A stretch of 64,000 nucleotides of DNA, taken from assembly GCA_018398805.1 (NCBI GenBank), contig JAGFBZ010002562.1:1-64000 (forward strand). Reading direction: 5' to 3'. This DNA comes from Hirundichthys speculiger. Its lineage: Eukaryota > Chordata > Actinopteri > Beloniformes > Exocoetidae. The notes beneath the pieces were generated by a model. It did not search any database. It worked only from the letters and a program-made list of their open reading frames with translations, and was not told where the DNA came from. Both the position numbers and the translations under genes were made by a program. This document shows positions 1 to 48,600 of the stretch, in pieces. Positions within the stretch are counted from its first letter, which is position 1; each line of letters starts with the position of its first letter.

Positions 1-555
1 TAAAAAGATCCTCAGGGTCAGTTACTGTCTTCTGGTACAATAATAATCTGGTCATAATGCAGGCAGCACAGAGAGACGGGAGAGGGATTGTGAGGACAGG
101 CCAGACTATTTTTTTTAATGTCAATGAATAAATCTGTATATATATTCAATTAACATCAATATTTTACTTTAATTCTTTGTACAAATCTATGATTTCATTC
201 ACATTAAACGTTTCAGTGTAAATGTGCAACATCATTTTGAGACAAATCAACAAATACAATTAACTTGGAATTAAAGTCCATCGTGTGCTATAGACCTTTT
301 GTGTTCCAATCACAATATTTACATCAACATGTTTTAGGCAGTAATTTTCCCAGCTGGAAGCTATCCTATCGCTACTATCTCAGAGAAATTGCAGACTTTT
401 TCCTTTAATGTGATTTGAGATGGTCAATAAATAAAAATCACAGAACTGTGGGAAATGCACCTTTAAAAAAAATTCTGGGGGAGGCTTTCATTTGGACCCC
501 CCCAATGTCTATACCATGGTTACGCCCTTGGACCAGAGTGACATGATTACTCAGT
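1..555. other. AT-rich left flank without recognised gene
   Basis: No coding exon, RNA gene or clear repeat boundary was recognised here. Near 470-530 there is a C/G-rich stretch just before the transposon remnant. The true 5' end of that remnant was not found, so part of this stretch may be decayed transposon sequence. Confidence 0.4.
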
Positions 556-4987
<4,432 letters not shown>

Positions 4988-5598
4988 TATATATATACAT
5001 ACGTGTATATATTATACACGTATGTATATATATATGTAGAACAAGGTTTTATGGATTTGGATATTACATTTTTTTCAGAGATTTGTAGGTACAGGCATCC
5101 TCTCTGGACATTCTTGGTAGTTTCTCTACAGCTTGTCTATAATTCATATCGTTATCAGAATCAAATCGTATCGACCAAAATTAAGAAATATATTGCGATG
5201 TAAATTTTGGCCATATTGTCTGACCCAAGTACTATTCATAGTTTTTATTTTTATTTTTTTAGCTATTTGATTGATCAATTTAATTAAAATTTGGTACCGT
5301 TCATTTAATTTATCTAACCTGCTATTTGCCAGATCTAGATACAAAATACAAAAATCCAATTCAATTAAATTCAATTCAATTCAATTTCAACAGCGTGTTA
5401 CTTATTTCATGGAGAAATACAGAACATTTGTCTTAAACATTTCTAAAAGCTTAAAAGTTTATCATAATATAAACTCAAAAACAAGATAATAAAATTATAA
5501 ACTGTCTAATGAATTTTTTAAAAAGTATTTATTTAACAATGAAACTGCCTGTGACAAGCCTGTATACATACAGTATACACTCACCTGCCACTTTATTA
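4988..5598. other. AT-rich spacer with (TA)n tract
   Basis: A TATA/TACGTA microsatellite occupies about 4987-5035 and a CAATT-rich simple stretch lies at about 5355-5390. No gene was recognised. Confidence 0.5.
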
Positions 5599-5688
5599 GG
5601 TCCACCTTGCTAGTACCAGGTACTAGCTGGTACCTGGTACTAGCAAGTACCTGGTACTAGCTAGTACCAGGTAGTAGCAAGGTGGACC
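5599..5688. repeat. 90-bp long hairpin (GGTACC/CTAGTACC palindrome)
   Basis: The segment begins with GGTCCACC and ends with GGTGGACC. The outer arms, about 29 bp, pair with few mismatches, and the middle is itself made of CTAGTACCAGGTACTAG palindromes. The left boundary is preceded by CACTCACCTGCCACTTTATTA, which resembles the terminus of a widespread fish DNA transposon; a related fossil terminus occurs at 49343-49365. I read it as collapsed transposon ends rather than a functional RNA hairpin. Confidence 0.7.
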
Positions 5689-7224
5689 CTGATAGTTAAA
5701 GAGTGGCTTTGGGCGCACTTCAAGCTGAAGCAGGAGAGACATCAATATGTCAGTTGAGGAAACAGATTCTGATTCAGAAAACTTGATTGGTCCCTTTAAG
5801 GGCAATTCTTTTCAGTCAGGTACAAATATAACATGAACAAGCACAATACCAACAAATATACAGAGGTATGCTGCCGCAGTTCATGCATGTTGTACAGCAT
5901 GGAGCCAGAAACTGTTGAAGTGCAAATTCTGCTAAATGTGTAACACTAAAAGCACATTAGAAGAGCACTAGAGAATAAAGGAAGGGTATACAAGTTAAGA
6001 CAAACACAATTAAAGCAGTCAAATTCAGTGTACAAATCAATAGCTAAAAGCTCAATAATAAATTACTAAAATCACTTTAAATCAGAGTTCAATGGTCTGA
6101 TTGCAGACGGAGAGAAGGACTTGGAATAATTATTTATTTTGGTCAAAGATGTGTGATAACGCTTACCTAAGGACATTAGAAAGAGCTCCTAGACAGTAAT
6201 TACTGGTTGAATCCTATGGTTCAAAGTGAAAGCCATTGTGAAAAAAAAAAGACTTTTAAAGACTTGCTGAGTAAAAAAAAGAAAAGAGAAAATAAAATCA
6301 GTTTGTCTGGACAAAGAATAAAGTGACGAGGAGCACTGGGGGAGCAGACAGGTAAACCAGACAATCATGTGTTATGGCCTGCAGATGGAGTGTGGAATCA
6401 AGATTCAAGATTCAAGATTCAAGATCTTTATTTGTTACGTACACAATTATACTTTGTACATTGCGCAGTAAAATTTGTTATTGTACCCACAGGGCAAACG
6501 CTTTCTTTTTAGAAGAAACAGGAAAAAAAAAAAGAATTAAGTTTAAATAAGTAATAAATAATAAATAAACACACAGTGCAGGTGATGAGAAAACTATGAA
6601 GTCCAAAGTTCAATATTATGCTTAATGTGAGTAGTGGTCACAGTTCAGCAGGCGGATGGCCTGAGGGAATCTTGAGATTATTTAAGTGAACTAGGAGTTC
6701 AGGCAAATAAAGACAGCAACACAAAAACGGTTGATTAAGCAATTATGAAATGATTTAAAACATTCTACTGGAATGGGAATTAATCGAAATGAATCAACTC
6801 CAAGCATGACCTCCTGAGACACAGAATAATCCACTATGATCAACTGTATGTTTAATTCTACTTCAATGTTGGACATTTCTTATTTATTTATTTATGGGGG
6901 GGGGGGGGGGGTCAATGGGGATTCGCTTCGTTTGCTTCGGCACCTAGTGGTCAGTAGAGAAAATGCAACAAAACCGCAGGCTACTCGGCTACTATCATCA
7001 ATACAAATGACAAAATGATTCCACTCCCGTACGGCAGGTGGCGCTGTCGCCGGTCCCTGCAGCTGGTTAGCCCCGATGGAGGAGGTTTCTCTTCCCCGGC
7101 TGTGGAGTGTCTGGTGTGGTGTGGTGTGGTGTGGATAGAGCCGCTGCATGTCTGTTCACTTCACCGGGATCTGTCTGGCTGTGTAAAAGCTCTGCCTCCT
7201 CTGTAGAAGAAGGATCTGGAAAGC
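5689..7224. other. EPRS1 upstream region, no upstream gene recognised
   Basis: A short interspersed fish repeat with four tandem GATTCAA units lies at about 6395-6490. A run of about 17 Gs is at 6895-6911 and a (GTGTG)n pentamer tract is at 7113-7134. The sequence becomes GC-richer from about 7020 towards the EPRS1 start codon, as expected for a housekeeping promoter and 5' UTR. No TATA box was identified and the transcription start cannot be fixed. Confidence 0.45.
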
Positions 7225-38657
<31,433 letters not shown>

Positions 38658-39215
38658 AGTCCTGCTCTACAAACATGCCAGTAGAAAAGGGCTTTCCCAC
38701 AGCCTCGAAGCTGTTTCTTTGTTTCTGATCTCATGTGGCTGTTAAAGGCTGTAGAGTTGACTGATCTGTGGGTTTCATAATGGGAATATGTATTTTTTAA
38801 ACATGTTAACATTGATGTACGGCACTTGAAAGAAAGTGGAGGTGAAAGAAATTGGCGTTGTTGTTATTGGTTATGTCCCCTTAGTAGCTGATTATTCTCT
38901 AAAGGCCATCTGTCAAAAGAACGGGTGCTATTCAAGCAGTACAAGAATGGAGGTTTCTAACAGTCAGACCGATTTGTCAATATCTAATGTTTTGATGATA
39001 ATTTATGGATTAAGTGAGTTTGGGCCTTAGATGTGTGGCAAAGCTGTCAAAAAAATAAGTACTGCTCATAGGATTTCCTGACAATTTCTGCCTCCACACT
39101 GTGGAAAAGTATTGTTTTCTTTGTCTGCCAACAGCTCTGTCTTGATCACAGCCAAACTGTCTCAGGAACTCTGATGGTACTCAGGCCTGCAGTGGAAATG
39201 TAGTTCTGACAGCTT

Positions 39216-39339
39216 CATCGTGTCTGATTACATTATGGAGCTCATGAAGATCTCCTGGAGCCACGTTAAAAGTGTAACATCGTGTCTGATTACATTATGG
39301 AGCTCATGAAGATCTCCTGGAGCCACGTTAAAAGTGTAA
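39216..39339. repeat. 62-bp exact tandem duplication
   Basis: Two identical 62-bp units beginning CATCGTGTCTGATTACATTA lie back to back in the EPRS1 3' UTR. I saw no mismatch between them. Confidence 0.92.
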
Positions 39340-39384
39340 CCACCTGTCCCTAAGCCCAACAGAAGATCTTTGCAGCTTGTGTAT

Positions 39385-39390
39385 AATAAA
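39385..39390 (+). promoter_or_regulatory. EPRS1: Poly(A) signal AATAAA of EPRS1
   Basis: First canonical AATAAA downstream of the EPRS1 stop codon, about 730 bases after it, followed by a GT-rich stretch. Confidence 0.7.
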
Positions 39391-39410
39391 GTAATTTCCA
39401 TGGCAGAGTG

Positions 39411-40594
39411 ACCTTGTACTTTGTTATGGGTGGGGAAAGAATTATGTTACAGAGTATTAGAAAAATATGTAATAGAAATGCATTAATATGGTATTAATAT
39501 TACATCTAAATTAGTGTAATGCTTTGATTCTGCTGTCATAAGACTTTAATTAAAAAAAAAACCTGGCGATGCTGACTTGAACATGACTGTCAAAGATATG
39601 GTCATTGCGCGATCAAAAAGGTCATTACACAGATGATATCTAATGAACGATCAGGGTTTCATTAAAAGGTAAAGTATCTACGACATGAAAAGCTTCCTCA
39701 GCTGTATAACATTGAATCGCTCTTCATCAACCACATTAGTTTTCTTTAGGGGAGTCTTCCTCTTAAACGGAGGGAAACACGTGCCGGGAGAAGAGGAGCT
39801 GCGTTACTGTCAACCACATGGAAAATGTTGACAGTTGATGTGACTTGGTTCGCTGGCATCTGACATTTGTGCGAGTTTACGGAGCATAAATGGTGCGCGT
39901 GACTCCGCCCACTTGGCCAGCTACCGGGGTGCGCCGGGGTAGCAATGCTACGGACCCTGTGAACCCTGTTTAATCAAGTGAAACCCTGTTTCATCAAGCC
40001 GGAAATCCCTGCCTCTTTTCAAAATAAGATTGTGGTGCTTATTTTAAAGCTATGCATTTGTTGTCCTCAGTTCAGCATGGATTAAAACTGAATATTCATA
40101 GTAACGCAAACACACGTGGAGGTTTTCTTGCTGACAGCCCTTTGTTGTTTTGGCTTGGCTTTTAGCGTATAGTTTGTAATGACACTTTTGTAAAGGGTCA
40201 AAAATGGTGGCAATATTAAATTATGACCACAGCGGAAAGGAACTGCTCTGGTGTTTCAGGGTGGATTTTAGATGTTCAGAAATTACTCAGTCAAACAAAA
40301 AGAAATTAACAAAAAATGATTACAAGAGGAACAACGCACCATTTGGCAATATTTGCTATTTCTTGTTGTTATTCATTTATTTTACACGTATACAAAAGGA
40401 GTTATAACGCTAATTGAAGAATCAATCTTTGTTGCCGCAGTAAGGCTAGCTCTTATTTACTCTTGAAGTGCATTTTATTCTGAAAGTTGGTACCGGAAGT
40501 CGCGTCCCTTTGAATTCCCTCAGCTGCCTGCATTCCTCCGTCGGTCTGTCAGTTCTGCGGCGGGTCCAGCGTTTGTAACGACTGTTTACCCAAA
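39411..40594. other. EPRS1-GLO1 intergenic gap and GLO1 promoter region
   Basis: No gene is recognised. A small imperfect tandem repeat (GAACCCTGTTTAATCAAGT and AAACCCTGTTTCATCAAGC) is at 39961-39998. The stretch from about 40490 to the GLO1 start is GC-rich with CCGGAAGT at 40493-40500, an ETS-family consensus typical of housekeeping promoters; its use here is inference. Confidence 0.5.
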
Positions 40595-42655
40595 ATGAGC
40601 GATAAAGGTCTGTCAGACGATGCAGCGGCAGCAGGCTTGTAAAGATGGAGATCCTATAACTCAGGTAAGCTGACTGTCGTGTTACTTCTAAGTTTCAATA
40701 AACTTATATCGGACAAGCACGCCAACCCCGCAGGCCACCGACTCCCGGGCACATTAGGCTGCTGTTCGCTATGCGCCCATTATCGGACGGAGTTTGGTAA
40801 ACTGTCGTGGCGGAGGCGGATTTGGGTCATTAAGTTGTGGTTGCCAACGCTTATGGCCGCTGTTATGTTATTGTATATAAACGGATTTGTCAAAACCCAA
40901 ACCGCCATGTTTCAGTAGCGGCTGTTAGGTTTTGGCTGTCTGTTGGCGCGTGGCGAATATCATTTGTTGGGAGAGCTCCACGCCTACGTCACGGGGTGCG
41001 CGGAACAAGTCCGTGCGGGGCGAGCCCCTCCTTCAACTCCAGAAAGGCGTGGAGGGGGCGTGGACATGAAACCAAACGTATGTCTGGAAATGGGTGATGT
41101 ATTGGCCAGTGTAAAACATTTACAAGAAAGTAAAACTTGGATAAATATAATGTCACCAACTAATAGAGTAGGGTGTGTAGAAAGGCAGCGTTGAAATCTC
41201 TGAAATCACCTTAAATGCATGTGTTGCCTGATAACTGCTGTGCTTATGATGTCAGCAGCATTGGCAGGTAATGCAGGTGAACTCTCAGGTAAATGACGTA
41301 CATAAAGACTCGCAGCAGTTCAACATCTGGGATGCAGAGGTGCTCAGTAGCTTGGTAGCATGTCCAGGATTAAAGCAGACACTTGTGCTCTGCTTCTCCT
41401 GGTCTTTTTAAAGTCTGCTTGCATCAGCCAAACTCCATCTCAAGAGCTGCTCAAAAGTGCTCATCTAAGCTCACCTGAGCCACATCTCCAAGAGCACGAT
41501 ACTTCTGCTGGCTCCTTATCAGCTCTACAGACTTTTTTACTTGCCTGGGATCTCACAGTCCCTGTGATGGTTCAGGTGACAGGCAGGATAAAACCTCTTC
41601 CTTCTTGCTTTTGGTTCTCCTACTGCTTTATATCTATATATACTATATATATATATATATACTTTATATCCTTGATCTCTCCTCCTCAGTTTGTCTCCGT
41701 TTGGGTTTAATCAGGTCATTAGCTGGTTTTCTGAAACTCAGGCAGGTGCTTCAACAAGTAAACAGCTTTGTCATAACGACTCTTAATGACAAATGTTAAA
41801 TAGGGATGGGAATTGATAAGATTTTTCCGATTCCATTATCGATACTGCTTAACGATTCGATTCTTTATTGATTCTCTTATCGATTCTAATTTGGGGAAAA
41901 AGGAGAACTAACAGTTTTATTAGCATCATTTTTTTTACTTAGAAGTCATGACCTTACAAACTCAACAGCGAGGTCAAAGAGGCCCAAAGCCTGAATAACA
42001 AGTTAACTGTTGTAATATGTAACTGTGCAAACACACAAGAATGTGGAACATTTTACTAACATTTACTAACTATTTTTCCTAATAGAAATGAAAAAATATC
42101 CCTTTTAAAAGGATATAAATACACTAAGCACTCAAAAATAATAATAAAGAAAGATAAATACTATCAAATACAACGGAACAGAGCATAGTACAAATCTGCA
42201 AATACTATGAAGAAGAATAAGCGTGTCTAGTAAAGTAGGTAGTGAGCAGTAGCGAGTGCTGCCAGACTCTCGTCACGGTCATCTTCTAAATGTAACGCAG
42301 AAGGCATTCGTTTAATAGCATAGCGCTAATGTTATAGCGTGTTTTACAAAGAAGCACATAGGCAGCGGGATAGCTACTAACCAGAGTTACCAGAGGTGAT
42401 CTTAGCTTGGCTACTGCTGCTGGGTTGAGATCCATCAGTCCGAAGCGTCAAAAACACGACACTCGTTAGCATGTTGTGTGTTCAAATGTTTCTGCGTGTT
42501 AGCCGTGTTCCCTCCCGACGCTGTTATCTCCACTTTACAATGACTGCTAGCTGCCTTGTTGCCATCTTTCTTTGGTGAAGTGAAGCCAAACTTTGGAGCG
42601 TTTGAACCTGGTTGGCGCCATTGTTGTTTATGCGCGTGCTAAACCGACGTAACTT

Positions 42656-42686
<31 letters not shown>

Positions 42687-45600
42687 GGGTCTCTTGCTCG
42701 GCGGCGGGGATGACGCCATGCGTAGAGCCAATCAGTTTCACCAATCTTCTCCATTTGGGTCGGTCCAGTGCTAGAGGCTCGGCTTCAGTCAGCGACTAGC
42801 CTAGCTGGTGTAGGTCCCTGGTAACGGCGTCCATCGTCGAGGACGTGACATCATCGGGTCTCACCGCGGGGGCGTTTCCAGCCGGCAGGTTCAGGGTCAA
42901 AGTGGAGGATTGTGGGAGTGGGGTGTTCAGGAGGGAGTCTTTGAGACGGTCGTACCAGCGCATCCGTCGCTGTGCTGCCAACTGGGACGCTGCTGTAACT
43001 TAATCACGTAAGTGCTTTCTGGAATCGACTGTACGTAACTGCCGTTAATTACGTGAGATTCATACTGGCTGGAATCAATAACAGAATCGCTGGATAAACT
43101 GACAAACGATTCCATGGAACTGAAACACACGGAACCGGTTCTCTACAGGAACCGGTTCTCTACAGGAACCGGTTCTCTACAGAAACCAGTTCTCTACAGG
43201 AACCAGTTCTCTACAGGAGCCGGTTCTCTACAGGAGCCGGTTCCTGTAGAGAACCGGTTCTCTACAGGAACCAGTTCTCTACAGGAACCGGTTCTCGATC
43301 CCCAACCCTAATGTTAAACCGTGCCGTTTATTTACAGAATGCATATGAACGTGGCATTTCATAGTCATGCAACTTCTCACTGATTTTTCTGGAACTTATG
43401 GCCTGTAAATACACAAGGATGGACTGATTATGTACAAGAATAACTGAAGGAAAGCAGGGGGATGGGAGATTGGTTATGGAATGTCTGTCCATCCATCCAT
43501 CCATCCATCCATCCATCATCTATACCTGCTTAATCCTCTGCAGGGTCACAGGGATCTGCTGGAGTCTATCTCAGCTCTCTTCAGGTGAAAGGCAGGTGTC
43601 CACCTGGACAGGTGACCAGTCCATCGCGGGGCCACATGTAGATAAACAATCATCCACACTCACAATCACTCCTACAGGTGATCTAGAACCACCAGGTAAC
43701 CTGACATGCATGTGTTTGGACTGTGGGAGGAAGCTGGAGAACCTGGAGGAAACCCAGAATTAAACTATTTTCCTTCCAGTTTACATGGAAATAGTAATTC
43801 CGAATTCAGGTTTACATGGAAAACACGTTTGAACGGCTTTATCCAACTCTGCTTAAGGTCTGGGGGTTGGGAAGGGTTTAGCTAGTTTGTGATTGTCCCT
43901 CTTGTGTTGGGGCGTGGAATAACATAGTGGAGACTGTGCGTCAAAATGGAGGATAAATCAAAAGTAACTGCAGCATACCTGCGACAAGATAACTGCGACA
44001 CGTTGCCGTGAGAGTAAACAGCCCTTAAAGCCGGCGTTACTGAATACGTCTCAAATCCTGACTAATAAAGGAGGGAATGGACTCTGTAATGTTCTGCGAC
44101 CTAAGTGAAGTAGATGGAAACTGGTGGCAACAACCGCCGTCACTGTCCAGCCTGGTTTGTTTCGGATCGCGCCGCAACTTCTTGGACTAGCTCTCAGTTA
44201 GCATTAGCTTGTCCAGGTGGTGACGTTTCAGGTGGGCTCGCAGGTTGGTGGTATTTGCCACAGTACTTCACGTTTGTGTGACACAGCTTGCAAACCGCCA
44301 TACTTTTGTCTAAATCTTCGCTTTCCTTTTTCTTTTTAAACCCGAACTGCTCCCACACATCTGCTTTTAATCACGCAGGCGCTGCGTTTATACTCGCCGC
44401 TGCGTTTATACTCGCCGCCGCGTTTATACTCGCCGCTGCGTTTATACTCGCCGCCATCCTCCTGACTGGCTCAGCTCCAGCTGGAAGAGAAAGAAGCTTC
44501 TGGATAACCTGTTAGAGATGCTCTACAGCGACACTAGTGGCTGGAGGACTAAATGGCTCCTCCTGCACTTTACAGGAAGAGGAACCCGTGAGGGACACGG
44601 GGGTTTAGAAAGGAACTTAGAATATCGATACCCACGGCTGAAAAATCGATACTCTCTGGGGAAATAAAATATCGATATATATCGCAGAATCGATAAAATC
44701 GCTCAGCCCTAACAGGGAGAACATGCAGATTATGGAATGTAAAAATAAAAATCTGGTAATCAATCTGTCAATACGATAGATAATGGTTAAAACAAAATAC
44801 CACGTACTAGTTGACTCGTAGCCATTTGTAGCCATTTTGAGAGGCCAACTTAAGAATTTCAAGAATGTGTTCACACCTGAACTGGTCGGAGACATTGTGC
44901 TAGCTCTAAGTTCAGGTGTGCCTCAGGTTCAGGTGTGCCCTTTGGCCTGCCAGAATGTGAAACAGTGTGAAAGAGACTTTATAATTCTGAATGTCAGTTG
45001 GGAAGTTTGTTGTGGTATTTTTCGTCTCTCCATTTTCTCAGTAGGTTTTGCAGGAGTCTCCTGTGCAGCTGTGATGCATCGTCAGCTCTCCTCTGGTGCT
45101 CCTGCATGTTTATACAGTCAAGGCAGTAAATGTTTTATCCACAGCCAAAGCTCGACTGTGTAGGAGGAAGGGTGCAGGAAGGGGGAAGTCAAAGATAACA
45201 CCCATCTGTGAGCCGCACACAGAGCGAAAGTTTGTGCACTTCAAATAAAAGCACTCAGCGCTAACTTCAGTATGTTTGCACCTTGTCTTAGGTTTTGTCA
45301 CAGTTCTCTTATCAGAACACAGCAAATGTTTTGATCCGTGCACGTTCATGTTGATGTCCCTGTAGGACTTTTATTTGCAGTACACAATAATGTTTGCGAC
45401 GTGTGATACTTCCAGTTTTGTCTAGGGACTTGCCGTGACATGTAAAACTTTCTTTTTTCTTTTCTTTTTTCTAAGTGCATTCAAACAGGCCTGATGCACA
45501 CGTGCGCTCAGTTGCACAGAGGTGCAGCTTTTCTGAAATACCTTTTCGCTACTAAAGGTCAAGTTAGAGATTTTCAACTCTTTGGATTCAGGTTCTCAAA

Positions 45601-48600
45601 GTGAACTCCAGACATATGAAACTACACCTTCAAAATCAAGAAAATAATACGTTGCCTAATCTTTATCTTAAAGATGAAAAATGTTAATGTATCCCTTAAC
45701 TTTGTGCAACGGACGATAATCAGTCAATATGCTTTAGTGGTTGCATGCTGTTTTTTTGTTTTTGCTTGTGCGTTATTTCATCACTGTCTCGTGTCCAACC
45801 CAGCTGAGAACCACAGCTGAGAACCACAGCTGAGAACCACAGCTGAGAACCACAGAACCATCAGCTGAGAACCATAACTGAGAACCACAGCTGAGAACCA
45901 CAGCTGAGAACCACAGCTGAGAACCACAGCTGAGAACCACAGCTGAGAACCATAACTGAGAACCACAGCTGAGAACCATAACTGAGAACCACAGCTGAGA
46001 ACCACAGCTGAGAACCACACCACAGCTGAGAACCACAGCTGAGAACCACAGAACCATCAGAACCTATAAATTGTGTCTCACGCGTCAGAGTTCAGTCCTT
46101 CTACGAGCCCATGAATCAACTACATCCAACATCCAAATCCCTGCTGGATGTGTTGAAGCAGCACCCGTGTTGTTGCTTCCATTCTTTGGATGTCGTTTGT
46201 TTGTGTGTCTAAAGATTTCATAATGTGTTTCTTTGTTTTAGGATTTCATGATGCAGCAAACTATGCTGAGGGTGAAAGATCCCGTGAAATCCCTGGATTT
46301 CTACACCAGAATCCTCGGCATGACGTGAGTGTTGATGAGGCTTTCATGTTAGCGTGACGGCCCTTTGAAACGGCTCATACGTGCACTGATTCTGTTCAGC
46401 ATGTGTCACTGGTATCAACAACAACACAACAAGACCGTATGTGCTCAACTGATACGGGTTTTATACGGATCAAAGCCGACAATGGTTTGTAGGTAACAAC
46501 CGTTAAACTTTACTGCACATACAGAATATGGTATTTACAGCATTCTGAGGGATCTATATGAACAGAAACTTAACACTTTAGTTCAATAATAATATTAATT
46601 AGTGGTAGGACACAATTTAAAAAAATCTTAATTGGAGGCTTTGTAATTAGTTAATCACATTTTTTATCAAATAGGAATACGTTTTTCAATTCAAATACAT
46701 TTTGGCTGACTGAATTTATATTCAAAAGTTTAATGAAGAGGGAAAGAAATGTAGCTAATCTTTGTATTTGAAAGTCACTTGCCTGTCACCAGTGAAGAAA
46801 TGTTGTTTTCATTTTATTTTATTTCTGTAATTAATGCGTTAAACTCCCATCTCTAATAATGATAATTCTATAGGGAATATAACTCCATTTTTTCCTTTCT
46901 TCTTTATTCCTTCTTTTGATTTCTTTTGTCTGTAAAGAGACCACAGCCAAAAAAAAAAGAAAATAAACTATATTCAGGTTGTGCTGTCTTATGTTGCAGT
47001 AGTTGACCAGGATGGCAAAGTATGTGTTCCTGATGCCTTTGTATTTGTTGAAGACTTAATTACACTTAAGGGTATAATAAATAAATATATAATAAATCTA
47101 TAATAAATAAATAAATATATAAAAATAATAAATCCTTTCATGTTAAGAGCAGAAGCTGCATGTGTCTAAAGACGACGCTGCAGCATGTCAGAGCTGCATC
47201 AAAGAAACTCTGCATCCAAAAATGCAATTAAGAGCATGACAGCTACAAGTACTGCTATATTTACTAATTAATCTCTGGGCCAGTTACCAGGTTTCACTGC
47301 CACTGCTACATCTAAGCCGTTTAAGGCTCACAAATGCATTTTATCTCAAACACTTATCAGACGTTTGGAAGTTTCTTTTCCATTTTAAAACGTTACCGTA
47401 AACACACCGACGTCTGCTGGTTGGATGGAAGGGACCGAGTCACAAGGCCGGACAGATTATTCCCAACCAGTAACTGATGTCACTTATTAGAAGGAGGCCA
47501 ATAATTGGCTGACTGGTCCACGTCTATTCAAGATGTAAAAGCGACAGAATGGCAGAAATGGAAAACAAACTTAGAGCATTCATCAGGGTTTTATTGGCTG
47601 GTTAAAATACAAGCGAGGGGATTGTTGGAGTTGTGATGTGTAAAAAGGGAATTTTCCAGCTTGATAAAATTGAAGTTCCCATACACTTGGGAGTGAAGAA
47701 GGCCATAACGAGGTGTTTTTTTTCTTTTCATTATGAATTTATGCTTAATTTGGTAGTTTCAGACGGTGCATGTGATTGTTTCCTCCACATAAACCAGGCT
47801 TTGTGAAATGTTTCCCTCTGGTGTGCAATATTTTGCAGGCTCCTGCAAAAATTTGACTTCCCCTCCATGCGATTCTCTCTCTTCTTCTTGGGCTATGAGG
47901 ACAAGAAGGAGATCCCGACAGATGTGAAGGAAAAGACAGCCTGGACTTTTTCCAGGAGAGCCACCATCGAGCTGACACAGTATGATAACTGGATTATTTA
48001 TTTATTTGTTTGTTTTTTTCCATGCTACAGTTGTACTCCATTCACAAGAGAAACAAAAGGATGTTGGTTATTTGGAACTTGTCATTGAAGTGAAAACTTG
48101 GTTTAGCTTGGACCAGAATTAATTGAAGTTGGATTTAACTTGTTTATCTTCTCTGTAAAGTGCCCTGAAATGACATTGTGAATTGTCACTGTGCAAATTG
48201 GATTAAATAGAAGTTAACCAGGTAATCACTAAAATTCAATGGCTTCATCTTGTGCCATTCCTCCAACTCACAAAGATTTTCTTCAGATTTGACTTAGAAG
48301 CATTAATCTTGCAAACCAACAGACAAACGGAGATGTTGCATTGATCACATGCTTCCACTAGGATGCTTTGGTTGCTTTCTTTTCTCAGAATTGTGAATTT
48401 GTAGCTCTGTTATTTACAGAAATGTAGACCAGTTGTAGCAGAACCCCTGTTAAGTTGGGAACAAGTGGACATTATCAGTTTTAAGTCTGGTAGTCTAGTC
48501 TAATCTTTGTTATTTAGTACTTAGTAATCTAACAGTTTTTAGCCACCTCTTTATTGGGCTTAAGCTTGTTTGATTTCTTTTGAAATGTCATGGCAGCCAG

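Larger units (their letters stand above)
38658..39410 (+). other. EPRS1: EPRS1 3' UTR
   Basis: Runs from the stop codon to shortly past the poly(A) signal at 39385. It includes the 62-bp tandem duplication at 39216-39339. The cleavage site is inferred, not seen. Confidence 0.7.
41801..43310. mobile_element. hAT-type non-autonomous element, 1510 bp
   Basis: Starts TAGGGATGGGAATTGAT and, inward from the right, TAGGGTTGGGGATCGAG. It is flanked by a perfect 8-bp duplication ATGTTAAA (41793-41800 and 43311-43318). The left end has ATCGATTC subterminal motifs. The right end holds a 17-bp minisatellite. No transposase is visible. A LINE tail sits inside it at 42661-42994. In GLO1 intron 1. Confidence 0.88.

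Noticed and set aside
5599..5688. microRNA precursor
   Set aside because: The stem is nearly perfect and built of nested GGTACC palindromes next to a transposon-like terminus; no asymmetric mature-arm features.
43131..43297. CRISPR-like array
   Set aside because: The 17-bp units are directly adjacent with no unique spacers, inside a hAT element of a vertebrate genome.
44600..44712. Separate element end with ATCGATA motifs (TCAGCCCTAA)
   Set aside because: It resembles one end of a hAT element but no partner end could be located, so its extent is unknown.
45773..46057. Long open frames on the minus strand with repeating [13 protein letters not shown]
   Set aside because: They are a product of the 13-bp minisatellite; three units make 39 bases, keeping several frames open. 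No start context, splice signal or homologue supports a protein.
46595..46860. Another hAT MITE (AATTAGTGGTAGG ... CTCCCATCTCTAAT)
   Set aside because: Ends are only loosely complementary and no target duplication was found; too weak to list.
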